A stretch of 64,000 nucleotides of DNA from Stenotrophomonas maltophilia (lineage in GTDB: Bacteria > Pseudomonadota > Gammaproteobacteria > Xanthomonadales > Xanthomonadaceae). The position numbers and the translations under genes were made by a program. The stretch lies in assembly GCF_013464915.1 (NCBI RefSeq), contig NZ_RAVT01000024.1:37019-101018 (forward strand). Reading direction: 5' to 3'. Shown piece by piece: positions 35,322 through 43,344 of the stretch. Below the pieces are notes generated by a model. It saw only the letters and a list, made by a program, of their open reading frames with translations, was not told the DNA's origin and did not search any database. Within the stretch, counting starts at the first letter, position 1; every line of letters begins with the position of its first letter.

Positions 35322-37460
35322 TCAGAACCGGTGGTCGACGGTGAACTCGACGCGCCGATCCGGTCCCAGCAGCCATTGCGTACTGGTGTAGTACGCCGTG
35401 GCGTAGTACGCCTTGTCGAACACATTGAACAAGCGCGCCGACAACCGCGTACGCGGTGACGCCTGCCAGGTCAGCGCCAGGTCGGTGGTGCTGTAGCCGG
35501 GCAGCTCCAGGGTGTTGGCATTGTCGGCGTAGCGCTTGCCGACGTAACGCACGCCTGCGGCCGCGCTCCAGTCGGGCAGGAACTGCCAGCTCACCCACAC
35601 ATTGGCCAGGCGCTCGGCCACGTTCGGCGGCACATTGCCATCGCGCGGGACCACTACCGGCGGCGAACCGGTGGCTTCCAGGAAGTCCTCGAACTCGGCC
35701 TTCAGCACTGTGGCATTGGCATCGAGCGACCACCGCGGCGCGAAGGCCCAGTTCAACGATGCCTCGATGCCGCGCGAGGTCTGCGCGCCCACCTGTAGCC
35801 GGCGATCCGGCACCAGCGGGTCGCGGCTGAGCAAGCCGGTCTTGCGGATGCGATAGGCCGCCAGGGTCCACTCGCCACCGTCGAATGCCTGCTTCAGGCC
35901 CACCTCGACCTGCCGTCCCTTGGCCAGGTCGAACGCACCGTTGGCCGGGCTGATCATCAGCAGGCCGCTGACCGGGTCCACCGCCTGTGAGTACTGTGCA
36001 TAGAAGCTCAGCGTTGGCTGCAATGCGAATACCGTGCCCACGCGCCAGCCCGTGCTGTTGTAGGTCCTGGAAAACGCGTTCCGGCCGCTGATCAGGTCGG
36101 TGCGGTCGATGCGTGCGCGGTCATGGCGTAACCCCCCCAGCACCGACCAACGCTCGCTCAACGCCAGGTGGTCTTCCACGAACAGCGCGTACTGCTCGGC
36201 ACCGTTGCGATAGCGCGGCAGGTTCGGCGCATCGCTGGCGAACTGGCCCGGCACCGGATCGAACGGATCGACCGGGCCGGAACTGCCGGCATAGGTGTTG
36301 TTGGTGTGCTTGAAGTGCGCTCGGTTGGCGTCCAGGCCCACGGCAAAACTGTTCTGCAGCCCGCCCACACTGCCCCGCACGCGCAGCGTCGAGGTCAGCC
36401 CGGTCTGGTCCTGGTTGTGGGTGATCTCGGTATTGCCCGATCGATCGATCAAGCCGGTAGCGCGGTTGTAGACATAGGCCTCGGCATTGCGCCAGTCGCG
36501 CTGGCTGCCGATCTGGTAGACGCGCGTGCGCCATTCCACGTTCGCGTTCGGTGTCCACAGCGCATCGAGCTGGGTCCAGCGGTCACGATAACGGATCTCG
36601 CTGTCTTCCACGTTGTAGTTGCGATGGCGCAATGCCTCCAGCTGCTGCCCATCCACCAGCGGCGTGCCGAAGTAGCGCATCGGCTTCTGGTGGCCCTGCG
36701 CATGGGTGAGGGTCAGCTGCAGATCCGTGCGTGGCTGCCACAGCAGTGCGCCGGAGAAGGTGGCATCACTGTTGCGCCCGCGGTCGACCCACCCGCCGCT
36801 GTAGTTGCCGCTCACGTCCACGCGGTAGGCCAGCTCCGGCGCCAGCGCGCCGCCACTGCCGAAGCCCAGGCGTGCGGTGTCCTCGCTGCCCACGGTCACG
36901 CTGATCTCGTTCTCGATGGCACCGCGCGTCGGCTTCTTCGGCACGATGTTGATGACCCCGCCAATGGCACCATCGCCGTGGATGACCGAGGCCGGACCGC
37001 GCAGCACTTCGATGCGCTCGATGGACCAGGTATCGAACGGGAACGTGATGCCCACGCCGCCGTACTGGCGCAGCCCGTCGTACAGGCGCATCACTGAAGC
37101 GCCATCGGTGAAGCCACGGCTGGACAGCGCACTCAGGCCGTTGCCCGGGTGCGGCATCGCACTGATCGCGCCGGCGCGGCTGATCGCGTCGTTGAGGTTG
37201 GCGTCGCCACGCTGTTCCAGCTGCTCGCGCGAAATCACCGTCAGGCTGGCCGGTGTCTGCAGCACGCTCAGGCCCAACGCAGAGCCTGCGCTGGCGGTGG
37301 ATGACAGCTCACCGCTGCGGGTATCGATCACGCGTACGGTCTCCAGCGTGGTCGGCGGTGCCGCATCGGCGGCAAGTACGGAGGCGGTGTGCAGGAGCAA
37401 CGCGCACATGACAGGCAGCGTCGCCCGGCGCAGGTGCGCGGAGTTCGGGTTCGTATTCAT
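35322..37460 (-). CDS. TonB-dependent siderophore/metal receptor
   Basis: A 712-residue outer-membrane receptor. The signal peptide is MCALLLHTASVLAADA-like, the plug domain contains SLTVISREQLEQRGDANLNDAISRAGAI and RGPASVIHGDGAIGGVINIVPKKPTRG, and the barrel ends VEFTVDHRF. The sequence is of the siderophore (FpvA/FhuE-like) plug group. It lies between a His-rich DUF2946 gene and a PepSY reductase gene, all on the same strand, an uptake operon for a metal-siderophore or copper-like ligand. No clear Fur box is seen in the 128 bp upstream, only a GC-rich hairpin. Confidence 0.92.
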   Translation of the reverse strand: MNTNPNSAHLRRATLPVMCALLLHTASVLAADAAPPTTLETVRVIDTRSGELSSTASAGSALGLSVLQTPASLTVISREQLEQRGDANLNDAISRAGAISAMPHPGNGLSALSSRGFTDGASVMRLYDGLRQYGGVGITFPFDTWSIERIEVLRGPASVIHGDGAIGGVINIVPKKPTRGAIENEISVTVGSEDTARLGFGSGGALAPELAYRVDVSGNYSGGWVDRGRNSDATFSGALLWQPRTDLQLTLTHAQGHQKPMRYFGTPLVDGQQLEALRHRNYNVEDSEIRYRDRWTQLDALWTPNANVEWRTRVYQIGSQRDWRNAEAYVYNRATGLIDRSGNTEITHNQDQTGLTSTLRVRGSVGGLQNSFAVGLDANRAHFKHTNNTYAGSSGPVDPFDPVPGQFASDAPNLPRYRNGAEQYALFVEDHLALSERWSVLGGLRHDRARIDRTDLISGRNAFSRTYNSTGWRVGTVFALQPTLSFYAQYSQAVDPVSGLLMISPANGAFDLAKGRQVEVGLKQAFDGGEWTLAAYRIRKTGLLSRDPLVPDRRLQVGAQTSRGIEASLNWAFAPRWSLDANATVLKAEFEDFLEATGSPPVVVPRDGNVPPNVAERLANVWVSWQFLPDWSAAAGVRYVGKRYADNANTLELPGYSTTDLALTWQASPRTRLSARLFNVFDKAYYATAYYTSTQWLLGPDRRVEFTVDHRF

Positions 37461-37534
37461 TTGTTCACGGCATGCAAGGCCACCCCGCAGTGGCAGGGCA
37501 GCAATCAGAAAGGGACAGACACGCGCGGGCGGGC

Positions 37535-37550
37535 GCCGGCCGTGGCCGGC
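37535..37550. repeat. GC-rich hairpin GCCGGCC-GT-GGCCGGC
   Basis: A perfect 7-bp stem with a 2-base loop in the 128-bp gap between the DUF2946 gene and the TonB receptor gene. It may limit read-through or be an attenuating or SMAG-related structure; no T run follows. Confidence 0.4.
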
Positions 37551-37589
37551 AACCTCATGGAAGGAAGGTCAATGCACCGCGCGTGTGGC

Positions 37590-38027
37590 TCAGGCAGCCA
37601 TGAAGGCCGGTGGCCCGCGCGCTCCCAATGTGCCGCTGACCCGCTGCGGCAACGCCTGCACCGCACCGGGCAGTGCACGGCATATCGATGCCACCGGCGC
37701 AAGCAGCAGCAATACCGCCACCAGCAGGGTGATCAGCCGCGCGGCGATCAGGCAGTAGTCGCAGTCCACGCCCATCTCATGCTCGGCGTGTGGATCGGTG
37801 GGCGGCTTCCTTGCGTCCTCGCCCTGCTGCATCGCCATCGCGTGGTGGTCGTGATGACCCTCCATCGCATGCTGCGCATGCTGGGAATGGTCCATCGCCA
37901 CTACTGGCAAAGCCGCTGCAACGTGACCATGCGCCAGCCAGCGGCTCACCAGCGGGGCAAGCAGCACCAGCAGCATGGCCAGCCATGCCAGGGCCTGGAA
38001 CCGGCGGTGGAGGACAGAACGACGCAC
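37590..38027 (-). CDS. DUF2946 membrane protein, His/Met-rich
   Basis: A 145-residue membrane protein with an N-terminal helix (ALAWLAMLLVLLAPLVSRWL), a His/Met-rich loop (HDHHAMAM, DHSQHAQHAMEGH) and a Cys pair in VDCDYCLIAARL, followed by a second helix. DUF2946 proteins often lie beside copper or iron uptake genes, and the His-rich loop suggests metal binding. The function is not established. It is the first gene of the run DUF2946 > TonB receptor > PepSY on the minus strand. Confidence 0.82.
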   Translation of the reverse strand: MRRSVLHRRFQALAWLAMLLVLLAPLVSRWLAHGHVAAALPVVAMDHSQHAQHAMEGHHDHHAMAMQQGEDARKPPTDPHAEHEMGVDCDYCLIAARLITLLVAVLLLLAPVASICRALPGAVQALPQRVSGTLGARGPPAFMAA

Positions 38028-38138
38028 CCGGCCATTCTACGGGCCTGCGACCAACCTTGGACCACGTTCAGGGTTGCCCGGCCGCCGGTGCGACGTTATG
38101 ACGCAGCCTGCAGCACAGGGGACCGGCCACTGCCCGAG

Positions 38139-38176
38139 GGGGACGGAAGGCAGCCTGGCCGGCCCCTTCCGTCCCC
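38139..38176. terminator. Hairpin GGGGACGGAAGG / CCTTCCGTCCCC
   Basis: Twelve-base arms at 38139-38150 and 38165-38176 are perfect complements with a 14-base loop. It stands between the minus-strand tail-locus genes and the DUF2946 gene. The core resembles the GGGGACGGAGGGG repeats at 9078 and 26151. It marks the left edge of the tail locus. Confidence 0.6.
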
Positions 38177-38187
38177 GCACCGGATGA

Positions 38188-38442
38188 CTAGAACCGCGCC
38201 GGCTGCTGCACCGCGCGCTCCAGGAACATGACACCCGCCTGCAGGCTGTTGCGGGCGTTCTCCAACCAGCGCTCCGGATCGGCTACCGCGAATCGCTCCT
38301 GTGCATCCACATCACCCGAGTCGGCCAGATCAGCCAGCTGCAGATGGATGTGGTTCTCCACCAGGCTCACCAGCACGGCGAGCTCGGCCGATAGACCGGC
38401 GATGCGTTCGGTGAAGCCAGCGTCGTTGCTGTTCAGAGACAT
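38188..38442 (-). CDS. Small helical hypothetical protein, tailocin left operon
   Basis: An 84-residue acidic protein predicted to be two or three helices: an N-terminal amphipathic helix rich in Leu/Val (IAGLSAELAVLVSLVENHIHLQLADLA), then a C-terminal helix starting ADPERWLENARNSL and ending MFLERAVQQP. No family is recognised with confidence. The C-terminal LQxxxMxLxxA pattern faintly recalls the hairpin of Acb2-type phage anti-CBASS proteins, but that is weak. The ATG at 38442 has AGGA and AGGGG nearby. It lies 11 bp downstream of the zinc-finger gene and is cotranscribed with it. Confidence 0.65.
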   Translation of the reverse strand: MSLNSNDAGFTERIAGLSAELAVLVSLVENHIHLQLADLADSGDVDAQERFAVADPERWLENARNSLQAGVMFLERAVQQPARF

Positions 38443-38453
38443 GTCCCCTGTTC

Positions 38454-38678
38454 CTATGCGTTGCGGTGTTGATGGATGGCTTCGAAACGCTCGGCACAGG
38501 CAGGCCCACAGAACAGCCTTGCCGGATCGTTGTCGAAGTCTTCGCTGCAGTCCGGGTTGTGGCATTCCCCCATGGGAGTGAGAGGGGCAACGTTGCTGGC
38601 CCGCGTTGCGTGCTGGGCCAGGGCGCGTTGCAGGTGGCGCGCTTCCATTTCCTGCGCTTCGTCGATGGTGTCCGTCAT
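38454..38678 (-). CDS. Small zinc-finger protein, tailocin left operon
   Basis: A 74-residue protein with an Asp/Glu-rich helical N-terminus (TDTIDEAQEMEARHLQRALAQH) and a C-terminal four-Cys finger CHNPDC...FCGPACAERF. The N-terminal DxAQxxE...AL pattern is like that of TraR/DksA-type phage zinc fingers, while the finger itself is CX4C...CX3C. It may act on RNA polymerase or regulation, by analogy with PtrB beside the P. aeruginosa pyocin locus. A TAAAAT -10-like box (minus strand, 38688-38693) precedes it. Confidence 0.7.
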   Translation of the reverse strand: MTDTIDEAQEMEARHLQRALAQHATRASNVAPLTPMGECHNPDCSEDFDNDPARLFCGPACAERFEAIHQHRNA

Positions 38679-39163
38679 GCGGGTTGTATTTTATCGAGGG
38701 GTGGTCGCACCGATTGAGAACGTCGCAACGACCGTCAATGACGCGGATTCCGCGGCGGATCGGCGTTCGTGGTTGCAGTGGATTTCAGGCATGCAGGCTC
38801 CTTGTGCACGGGCGCCCGAAGGCGCGATGGAGAGAAACAAAGGGCCGTCGCTGACGGCGATCGCATCATCCGAAAACCGGTTCTCGCCAACTGCGACGCA
38901 TCAATGCGACCACAGCGATCTGCAAACGCCATCGCAGATCCAACGAGTACCCGGCGACCCGATCGCAATCAGGGATGCAAGGTGCTGGAAGGTGTTGCAA
39001 ATGAAACCCCATTCCGACACCATGACCGTCACCACCTCCCATCACATCCTGACCACACTGCGTCGGTCGGCCGCTGCGCGGCCTGCGCACGCCAGGCACT
39101 GCACAGCACGTTGGCCGCCATCGGCCGCCGTGGACCGATCCACGTTCCCAGGGGCCCCGTCGA
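38679..39163. promoter_or_regulatory. Divergent control region of the tail locus (no gene)
   Basis: These 485 bases separate the minus-strand pair from the plus-strand replication gene, and no frame in them looks coding. Contents: a TAAAAT -10-like box for the minus operon (38688-38693); an inverted repeat GATCTGC (38917-38923) / GCAGATC (38934-38940) with a 10-base spacer; and a tandem AAGGTG motif, GATGCAAGGTGCT at 38974 and GGAAGGTGTTG at 38987. These are likely operator and activator sites. Confidence 0.6.
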
Positions 39164-41500
39164 ATGCACACACCGCATCCCACGCAGGACATCGTTCCCG
39201 CGTTCCTGCAGGCCATGCACGCGCACGGCATCGTGCCGGACGCGCGCGGCCGCGACGCGCTCAACGCCGATGGCACCCTGGTACGCTTCCATGTGGAAGG
39301 CGACCGTCGTGGCACGCGCAATGGTTGGGCGGTGTTGTTTGGCGACAACGTGCCGGCCGGCGAGTTCGGCAGCTGGCGGACCGGCATCCGCCATGCCTGG
39401 TGCGCGAAATCACCGACCGCGTTGAGCGCCGCCGAGCAGCGTGCCATCCGGCAACGCCAGGAGGCGGCCCGCAGCGCGCGCGAACGGGATCAGCGCGAGC
39501 GCGAGGACGCCGCCGCCAAGGTGGCCAACGCGCTGTGGAACCGAGCCATTCCCGCGGATGCCCACCACCCCTATCTCGTACGCAAGGGCATCCACGCACA
39601 TGGCCTGCGTGTGGCGCCATGGCCGGTGCGCAACAGCGATGGGCTGGTCTTCCGCCACATCGACAATGCCCTGCTGGTACCGGTGATGAACAGTGCGGGC
39701 CGGATTGTCTCGCTGCAGGCGATCTTTCCACGCATGGATCCGGCACTCGGACGCGACAAGGACTTCCTTTCCGGCGGCCGCAAGCAGGGCTGCTTCCATG
39801 TCATCGGCAAGCCGGTTGCCGGCCAGCCAATTGCCATTGCAGAAGGTTACGCCACGGCCGAATCCATCCACCAGGCCACCGGCTGGTGCGCGGTAGTCGC
39901 CTGGGATGCGGGCAACCTCGGCCCGGTCGGCCAGGCCTGGCGCGGCGCCATGCCGGACGCGTCGTTCGTGCTATGTGCCGACAACGATCAGTGGACGCGA
40001 CAGCCGCTGGACAACCCTGGCGTCACCCTGGCCTCGCGGACCGCCGCAGACATCGATGCCCGCGTGGTCTGGCCCGAGTTTGCCGCGCTGCATGGCGACG
40101 ATGACCGTCCTACCGACTTCAACGACCTGCATCTGCGTGAAGGGCTGGACGCCGTGCGTACCCAGCTGTTGCCCCCCATGCCGCCCGCAGCAGGCGACGA
40201 CGTGGCGCAGGACGATGCGCCGTCATCGGCCAGCGCGCGCTACCAGGTGCCAGGCAACCTGTCCGCATTCGATGCCTTTACCCCGTTTCCCGACACCAGC
40301 GCGCGCGCGCGGCCGTTGCCAACGGCCCGCAACCTGGCCGAGCTGTGCCGCCGCACCGGTGTGACCGTGCGCTACAACGTCATCCGCAAGGATCTGGAGA
40401 TTCTGGTCCCTGGGCTGCAAACGACCGTGGACAACGCCAAGGAAGTCGCGGCAGGCGAAGTGATGGACTGCATGCACCGCGCCGGCATGGCCACCGCCAG
40501 CTTCGAGACCAACCTGTGCCAGGTGGCCGAAGCCAATCCCTACAACCCGGTCGCCAGCTGGATCACCTCACGGCCGTGGGACGGCCAGCCCCGCCTGCAG
40601 GCGTTCTTCGACACCGTGCAGGAAGCCCAGCCCACGCGCATGGCCGACGGACGCGTGCTGAAGGAGGTCCTGATGCGGCGCTGGCTGATCTCCGGCGTGG
40701 CAGCCGCCTTTGAGCCCGATGGCGTGGTCGCGCGCGGCGTGTTGACGTTCGTCTCGAAACAGAACCTGGGCAAGACGCGCTGGGCACGGCAGCTGGCGCC
40801 GGCCGAGCTGCAACTGATCGCCGATGGCGTGGTGCTCGATCCGGCCAACAAGGACAGCGTCAAGCAGGTCATCTCCAAATGGATCGTCGAGCTGGGCGAA
40901 GTCGATGCCACCTTCCGCCGTACTGATATCGCGGCGCTGAAATCATTCATCTCGCGCAGCCATGACGAGATCCGCCGCCCCTACGCGCGCACCGAATCCC
41001 GCTACGCACGGCGCACCATCCTGTTTGCCAGTGTCAACGACGAACGCTTCCTGCGCGATGCCACCGGCAACACCCGCTGGTGGACCGTGCACGCCGTGGC
41101 GTTGGGTGAACCGGCGCGGATCGACATGCAGCAGGTCTGGGCAGAGGCCCATGCGCTGTACTGCAGCGGCGAGACCTGGCACTTGAGTGCCGAGGAACTG
41201 GATGCACTGAATGCCACCAACAGCGAACACGAACCCATCTCGCCGATCGCCGAACTGATCGATCGCCATTTCGACTGGTCGCTCCCTGCCGAACACTGGA
41301 GCGCGCATTACCGCGCCACCGAGATCGTCATCGCGGCCGGCATCGACAAGCCCAACCGTCGCGAGGTGAACGAGGCCGCCGCCTACGTGGTGAAGCGGCA
41401 TGGCGTGCGCACCCGCGTGGTGGGCAAAGAGCGGGCCAAGGTCTGGCTGATGCCCGAGCGCAGACGCAGTCTCGCCGAGCACGCGGCAGGGCCGTTCTAG
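39164..41500 (+). CDS. Toprim primase / VapE-type helicase protein
   Basis: A 778-residue phage-type replication protein. Residues about 220-290 form a Toprim domain (IAIAEGYATAESIH with the catalytic Glu and ASFVLCADND with the DxD-like acidic pair). Residues about 480-720 are a VapE/D5-like SF3 helicase with Walker A in FVSKQNLGKTRW and Walker B region IVELGEVDATFRRTDIAALK. The zinc-binding part of a full primase is reduced or missing. AGGGG precedes the ATG. Such proteins drive phage or satellite replication, so its presence in a head-less tail locus is unusual and may be a relic. Confidence 0.88.
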   Translation: MHTPHPTQDIVPAFLQAMHAHGIVPDARGRDALNADGTLVRFHVEGDRRGTRNGWAVLFGDNVPAGEFGSWRTGIRHAWCAKSPTALSAAEQRAIRQRQEAARSARERDQREREDAAAKVANALWNRAIPADAHHPYLVRKGIHAHGLRVAPWPVRNSDGLVFRHIDNALLVPVMNSAGRIVSLQAIFPRMDPALGRDKDFLSGGRKQGCFHVIGKPVAGQPIAIAEGYATAESIHQATGWCAVVAWDAGNLGPVGQAWRGAMPDASFVLCADNDQWTRQPLDNPGVTLASRTAADIDARVVWPEFAALHGDDDRPTDFNDLHLREGLDAVRTQLLPPMPPAAGDDVAQDDAPSSASARYQVPGNLSAFDAFTPFPDTSARARPLPTARNLAELCRRTGVTVRYNVIRKDLEILVPGLQTTVDNAKEVAAGEVMDCMHRAGMATASFETNLCQVAEANPYNPVASWITSRPWDGQPRLQAFFDTVQEAQPTRMADGRVLKEVLMRRWLISGVAAAFEPDGVVARGVLTFVSKQNLGKTRWARQLAPAELQLIADGVVLDPANKDSVKQVISKWIVELGEVDATFRRTDIAALKSFISRSHDEIRRPYARTESRYARRTILFASVNDERFLRDATGNTRWWTVHAVALGEPARIDMQQVWAEAHALYCSGETWHLSAEELDALNATNSEHEPISPIAELIDRHFDWSLPAEHWSAHYRATEIVIAAGIDKPNRREVNEAAAYVVKRHGVRTRVVGKERAKVWLMPERRRSLAEHAAGPF

Positions 41501-41776
41501 ATGCCACGCCTGCATGATGGTCGCGACGTGCATAGCAGCAGCGACGACTGGCGTCTGCACTGCGAAGCACGTCGCCTGCTGCAACTGGACGGCTACCGGC
41601 GCATGGACAACGACGGGCGCTGGACGGCGGTCAGCCCGCGCCGGCACCGCCAGCAGTATCTCGAGGGTGTCCTGGCCGCACGCGGCCCGGTTGAGCGTGA
41701 GCGCCTGGCAGCAGCGGCATTGCGGCTGTGGACCGCCAGCCCGCCCCTCCAACCGCACCATGACGCAAGTAGATGA
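41501..41776 (+). CDS. Small phage protein (DUF7696-like)
   Basis: A 91-residue basic protein starting directly after the VapE stop codon with no gap. It has the pattern WRLHCEARRLLQLDG...RRHRQQYLEGVLAARGPVERERLAAAALRLW, matching a short family seen next to phage replication genes. Its function is unknown. It overlaps the first promoter repeat (41772-41788) at its 3' end. Confidence 0.6.
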   Translation: MPRLHDGRDVHSSSDDWRLHCEARRLLQLDGYRRMDNDGRWTAVSPRRHRQQYLEGVLAARGPVERERLAAAALRLWTASPPLQPHHDASR

Positions 41777-41811
41777 AAGGTGTTGACTAGGGACGTCTAC
41801 GGAGGCAAGAT
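41772..41811 (+). promoter_or_regulatory. Repeat-box promoter 1 (GATGAAAGGTGTTGACT)
   Basis: The 22-base sequence 41767-41788, ending AAAGGTGTTGACT, is repeated exactly at 43577-43598. It contains a -35 TTGACT (41783-41788); a weak -10 CAAGAT follows at 17 bp (41806-41811). It should drive the gene at 41851. Confidence 0.6.
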
Positions 41812-41850
41812 GGCTGTATCGGCCCGCCACCTTCCAGGAGCGCTTCCGCC

Positions 41851-42078
41851 ATGCCTCATCCCCGACTGCATGCCTTCGAAGGTGAGCAGCTGACCGTGCA
41901 GCAGATCCACCAGCGGGTACCGGTGCTGTCCGAGCGGACCATCCGCGACCACCTTGCTGCCGGCCGACGTACCCGCACCGCCATGCTGTGCTTTGACCCG
42001 ATCGCCGCGGCGGCCCGGGGTGGTCGCATCACCCAGCGCATCCTCCGCGCCCGCAGCCTCGCCGGCCGCGATTGCTGA
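41851..42078 (+). CDS. Small HTH-like phage protein
   Basis: A 75-residue basic protein with a possible helix-turn-helix (LTVQQIHQRVPVLSERTIRDHLAAGRRT). AGGAG lies 9 bases upstream of the ATG. It resembles small DNA-binding proteins of phage early regions. It follows repeat-box promoter 1 and precedes the nucleotide-kinase gene by 41 bp. A regulatory role is inferred only. Confidence 0.6.
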   Translation: MPHPRLHAFEGEQLTVQQIHQRVPVLSERTIRDHLAAGRRTRTAMLCFDPIAAAARGGRITQRILRARSLAGRDC

Positions 42079-42119
42079 TCCTCCGGCACCTGCCGCATTT
42101 CTCCAGGAGTAGATTCCGC

Positions 42120-42758
42120 ATGATTCCCGCCTCCCTCGACAGCGGTCATCGCATGATTGCCGACACACTGGCCGCGTTCCGTGCCGGCCCTGCACTGGGC
42201 AGCATCGCCCTGCGGCCGGCGCCGCGCGCGCGTGTGCCCCTCTACATCGGCATCGCCGGCAGCAAGCGATCGGGCAAGGACATACTCGCCAATGGACTGG
42301 CGTCGGCGTTGGCGCTGCCACGCGACAGCTTCGCGGCCCCACTGCGGCAGTTCGTCGCCTCCCTCCTCGGGCTCTCCCTGCACGAACTGGACAGCCGCAA
42401 GGAGGACGCCATCGACTGGCTGGCCGAACTCACCCCGCGCCACCTGATGCAGACCGCCGGTACCGAATGGGGGCGTGACCGCGTCCATCCCGAGCTGTGG
42501 GTACGCTCGCTGTTCGCACGCCTGCCCGAGGGTGGGCTGGTACCCGACGTCCGCTTCGCCAATGAGGCCCGCGCGATCCGGCGTCGTGGTGGTGTCGTGA
42601 TCCGCGTCAACCGCCCGGGCCATTGCAGCAGCGACCCTCATGCCAGCGAGCAGCCGCTGCCGCATGAACTGGTCGACATCGAAGTCGACAACGACGGCAG
42701 CCCGGCCGATCTGGTCCGCAGATCCCTGGACCAGCTGCTTTCACGCGGTGTGATCTGA
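42120..42758 (+). CDS. Deoxynucleoside monophosphate kinase-like protein
   Basis: A 212-residue P-loop kinase. Walker A is GIAGSKRSGKD, followed by a LID-like basic region and Asp in LVPDVRFANEAR, the layout of phage dNMP kinases (T4 gp1-like family). It would raise dNTP supply for replication. AGGAG is 10 bases before the ATG. Like the VapE protein it belongs to a replication module, odd for a tailocin. Confidence 0.8.
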   Translation: MIPASLDSGHRMIADTLAAFRAGPALGSIALRPAPRARVPLYIGIAGSKRSGKDILANGLASALALPRDSFAAPLRQFVASLLGLSLHELDSRKEDAIDWLAELTPRHLMQTAGTEWGRDRVHPELWVRSLFARLPEGGLVPDVRFANEARAIRRRGGVVIRVNRPGHCSSDPHASEQPLPHELVDIEVDNDGSPADLVRRSLDQLLSRGVI

Positions 42759-42831
42759 TCCGGAACCAGGACCCGCTACCGGCCCCATCCGCTGAACCCA
42801 GCGCAGGCCCCGACCCATCATCGGCGAAAAT

Positions 42832-42871
42832 GATGTAAGGTCATCCCCCATCACCGACGACACCTGTCGTC
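42832..42871 (+). promoter_or_regulatory. Repeat-box plus palindrome upstream of the 42911 gene
   Basis: GATGTAAGGT (42832-42841) is a degenerate copy of the GATGAAAGGT box. Fifteen bp after it, GACGACA-CC-TGTCGTC (42856-42871) is a perfect 16-bp palindrome, a likely repressor or activator site for the gene at 42911. Confidence 0.5.
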
Positions 42872-42910
42872 ACCCTGCATCCCCAACCAATTTCGCAAAG
42901 AGGAAACGCC

Positions 42911-43294
42911 ATGGAGGTCGAACAGTTCACGTCGACGCGCCTGAAGGCCATCGAGTTGTTCAAGTCCCAGCCCAAGGGCAGCAAGGACAACGTGAGCCTG
43001 GATGCGATCTTCATCTCGCTGTGCACGCTGGCCACTGCCCGGGCAGGCGCTGGCAGCGCCCAGCAGGCGCGTACCGTGGCCCGCCCGGGCAACCAGCAAC
43101 CGCCCGCGCCATGGTTCGTCGAAACCCTCGCTGCCCTGAAGGGCAAGGGCGAGTCGATCACCGTGGCGCGCTTCCTGATGTTCGCCAACCGCTTCCCGGT
43201 CAAGCGTATGGACCAGGTCAACGCAGCACGCTGGCTGCGCGACGCCGGCTACATCCCCCGCAAGACCGGCGGCAACCTGGTATTCGATCTTTGA
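42911..43294 (+). CDS. Hypothetical tail-locus protein
   Basis: A 127-residue protein, basic in the middle, with a Pro-rich linker (ARPGNQQPPAPW) and a C-terminal ARFLMFANRFPVKRMDQVNAARWLRDAGYIPRKTGGNL that looks like a winged-helix or DNA-binding end. No family is recognised. GAGGAAA precedes the ATG by 7 bases. It stands alone between a repeat-box promoter and a strong terminator, so it is an independently regulated transcript, possibly a regulator. Confidence 0.7.
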   Translation: MEVEQFTSTRLKAIELFKSQPKGSKDNVSLDAIFISLCTLATARAGAGSAQQARTVARPGNQQPPAPWFVETLAALKGKGESITVARFLMFANRFPVKRMDQVNAARWLRDAGYIPRKTGGNLVFDL

Positions 43295-43316
43295 TCCAGC
43301 GCCTCCTGCAGTCCTG

Positions 43317-43344
43317 AAGCCCCGGCATCGTCCGGGGCTTTTTC
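43317..43344 (+). terminator. Rho-independent terminator
   Basis: AAGCCCCGG (43317-43325) and CCGGGGCTT (43332-43340) pair around a 6-base loop and are followed by TTTCGTTT. It ends the 42911 transcript and separates early genes from the Mor/lysis/tail unit. Confidence 0.9.

Noticed and set aside
38188-38442. Firm call as Acb2 anti-CBASS protein
   Set aside because: Only a short C-terminal helix pattern resembles Acb2; length, N-terminus and residues for cyclic-nucleotide binding cannot be confirmed by eye.
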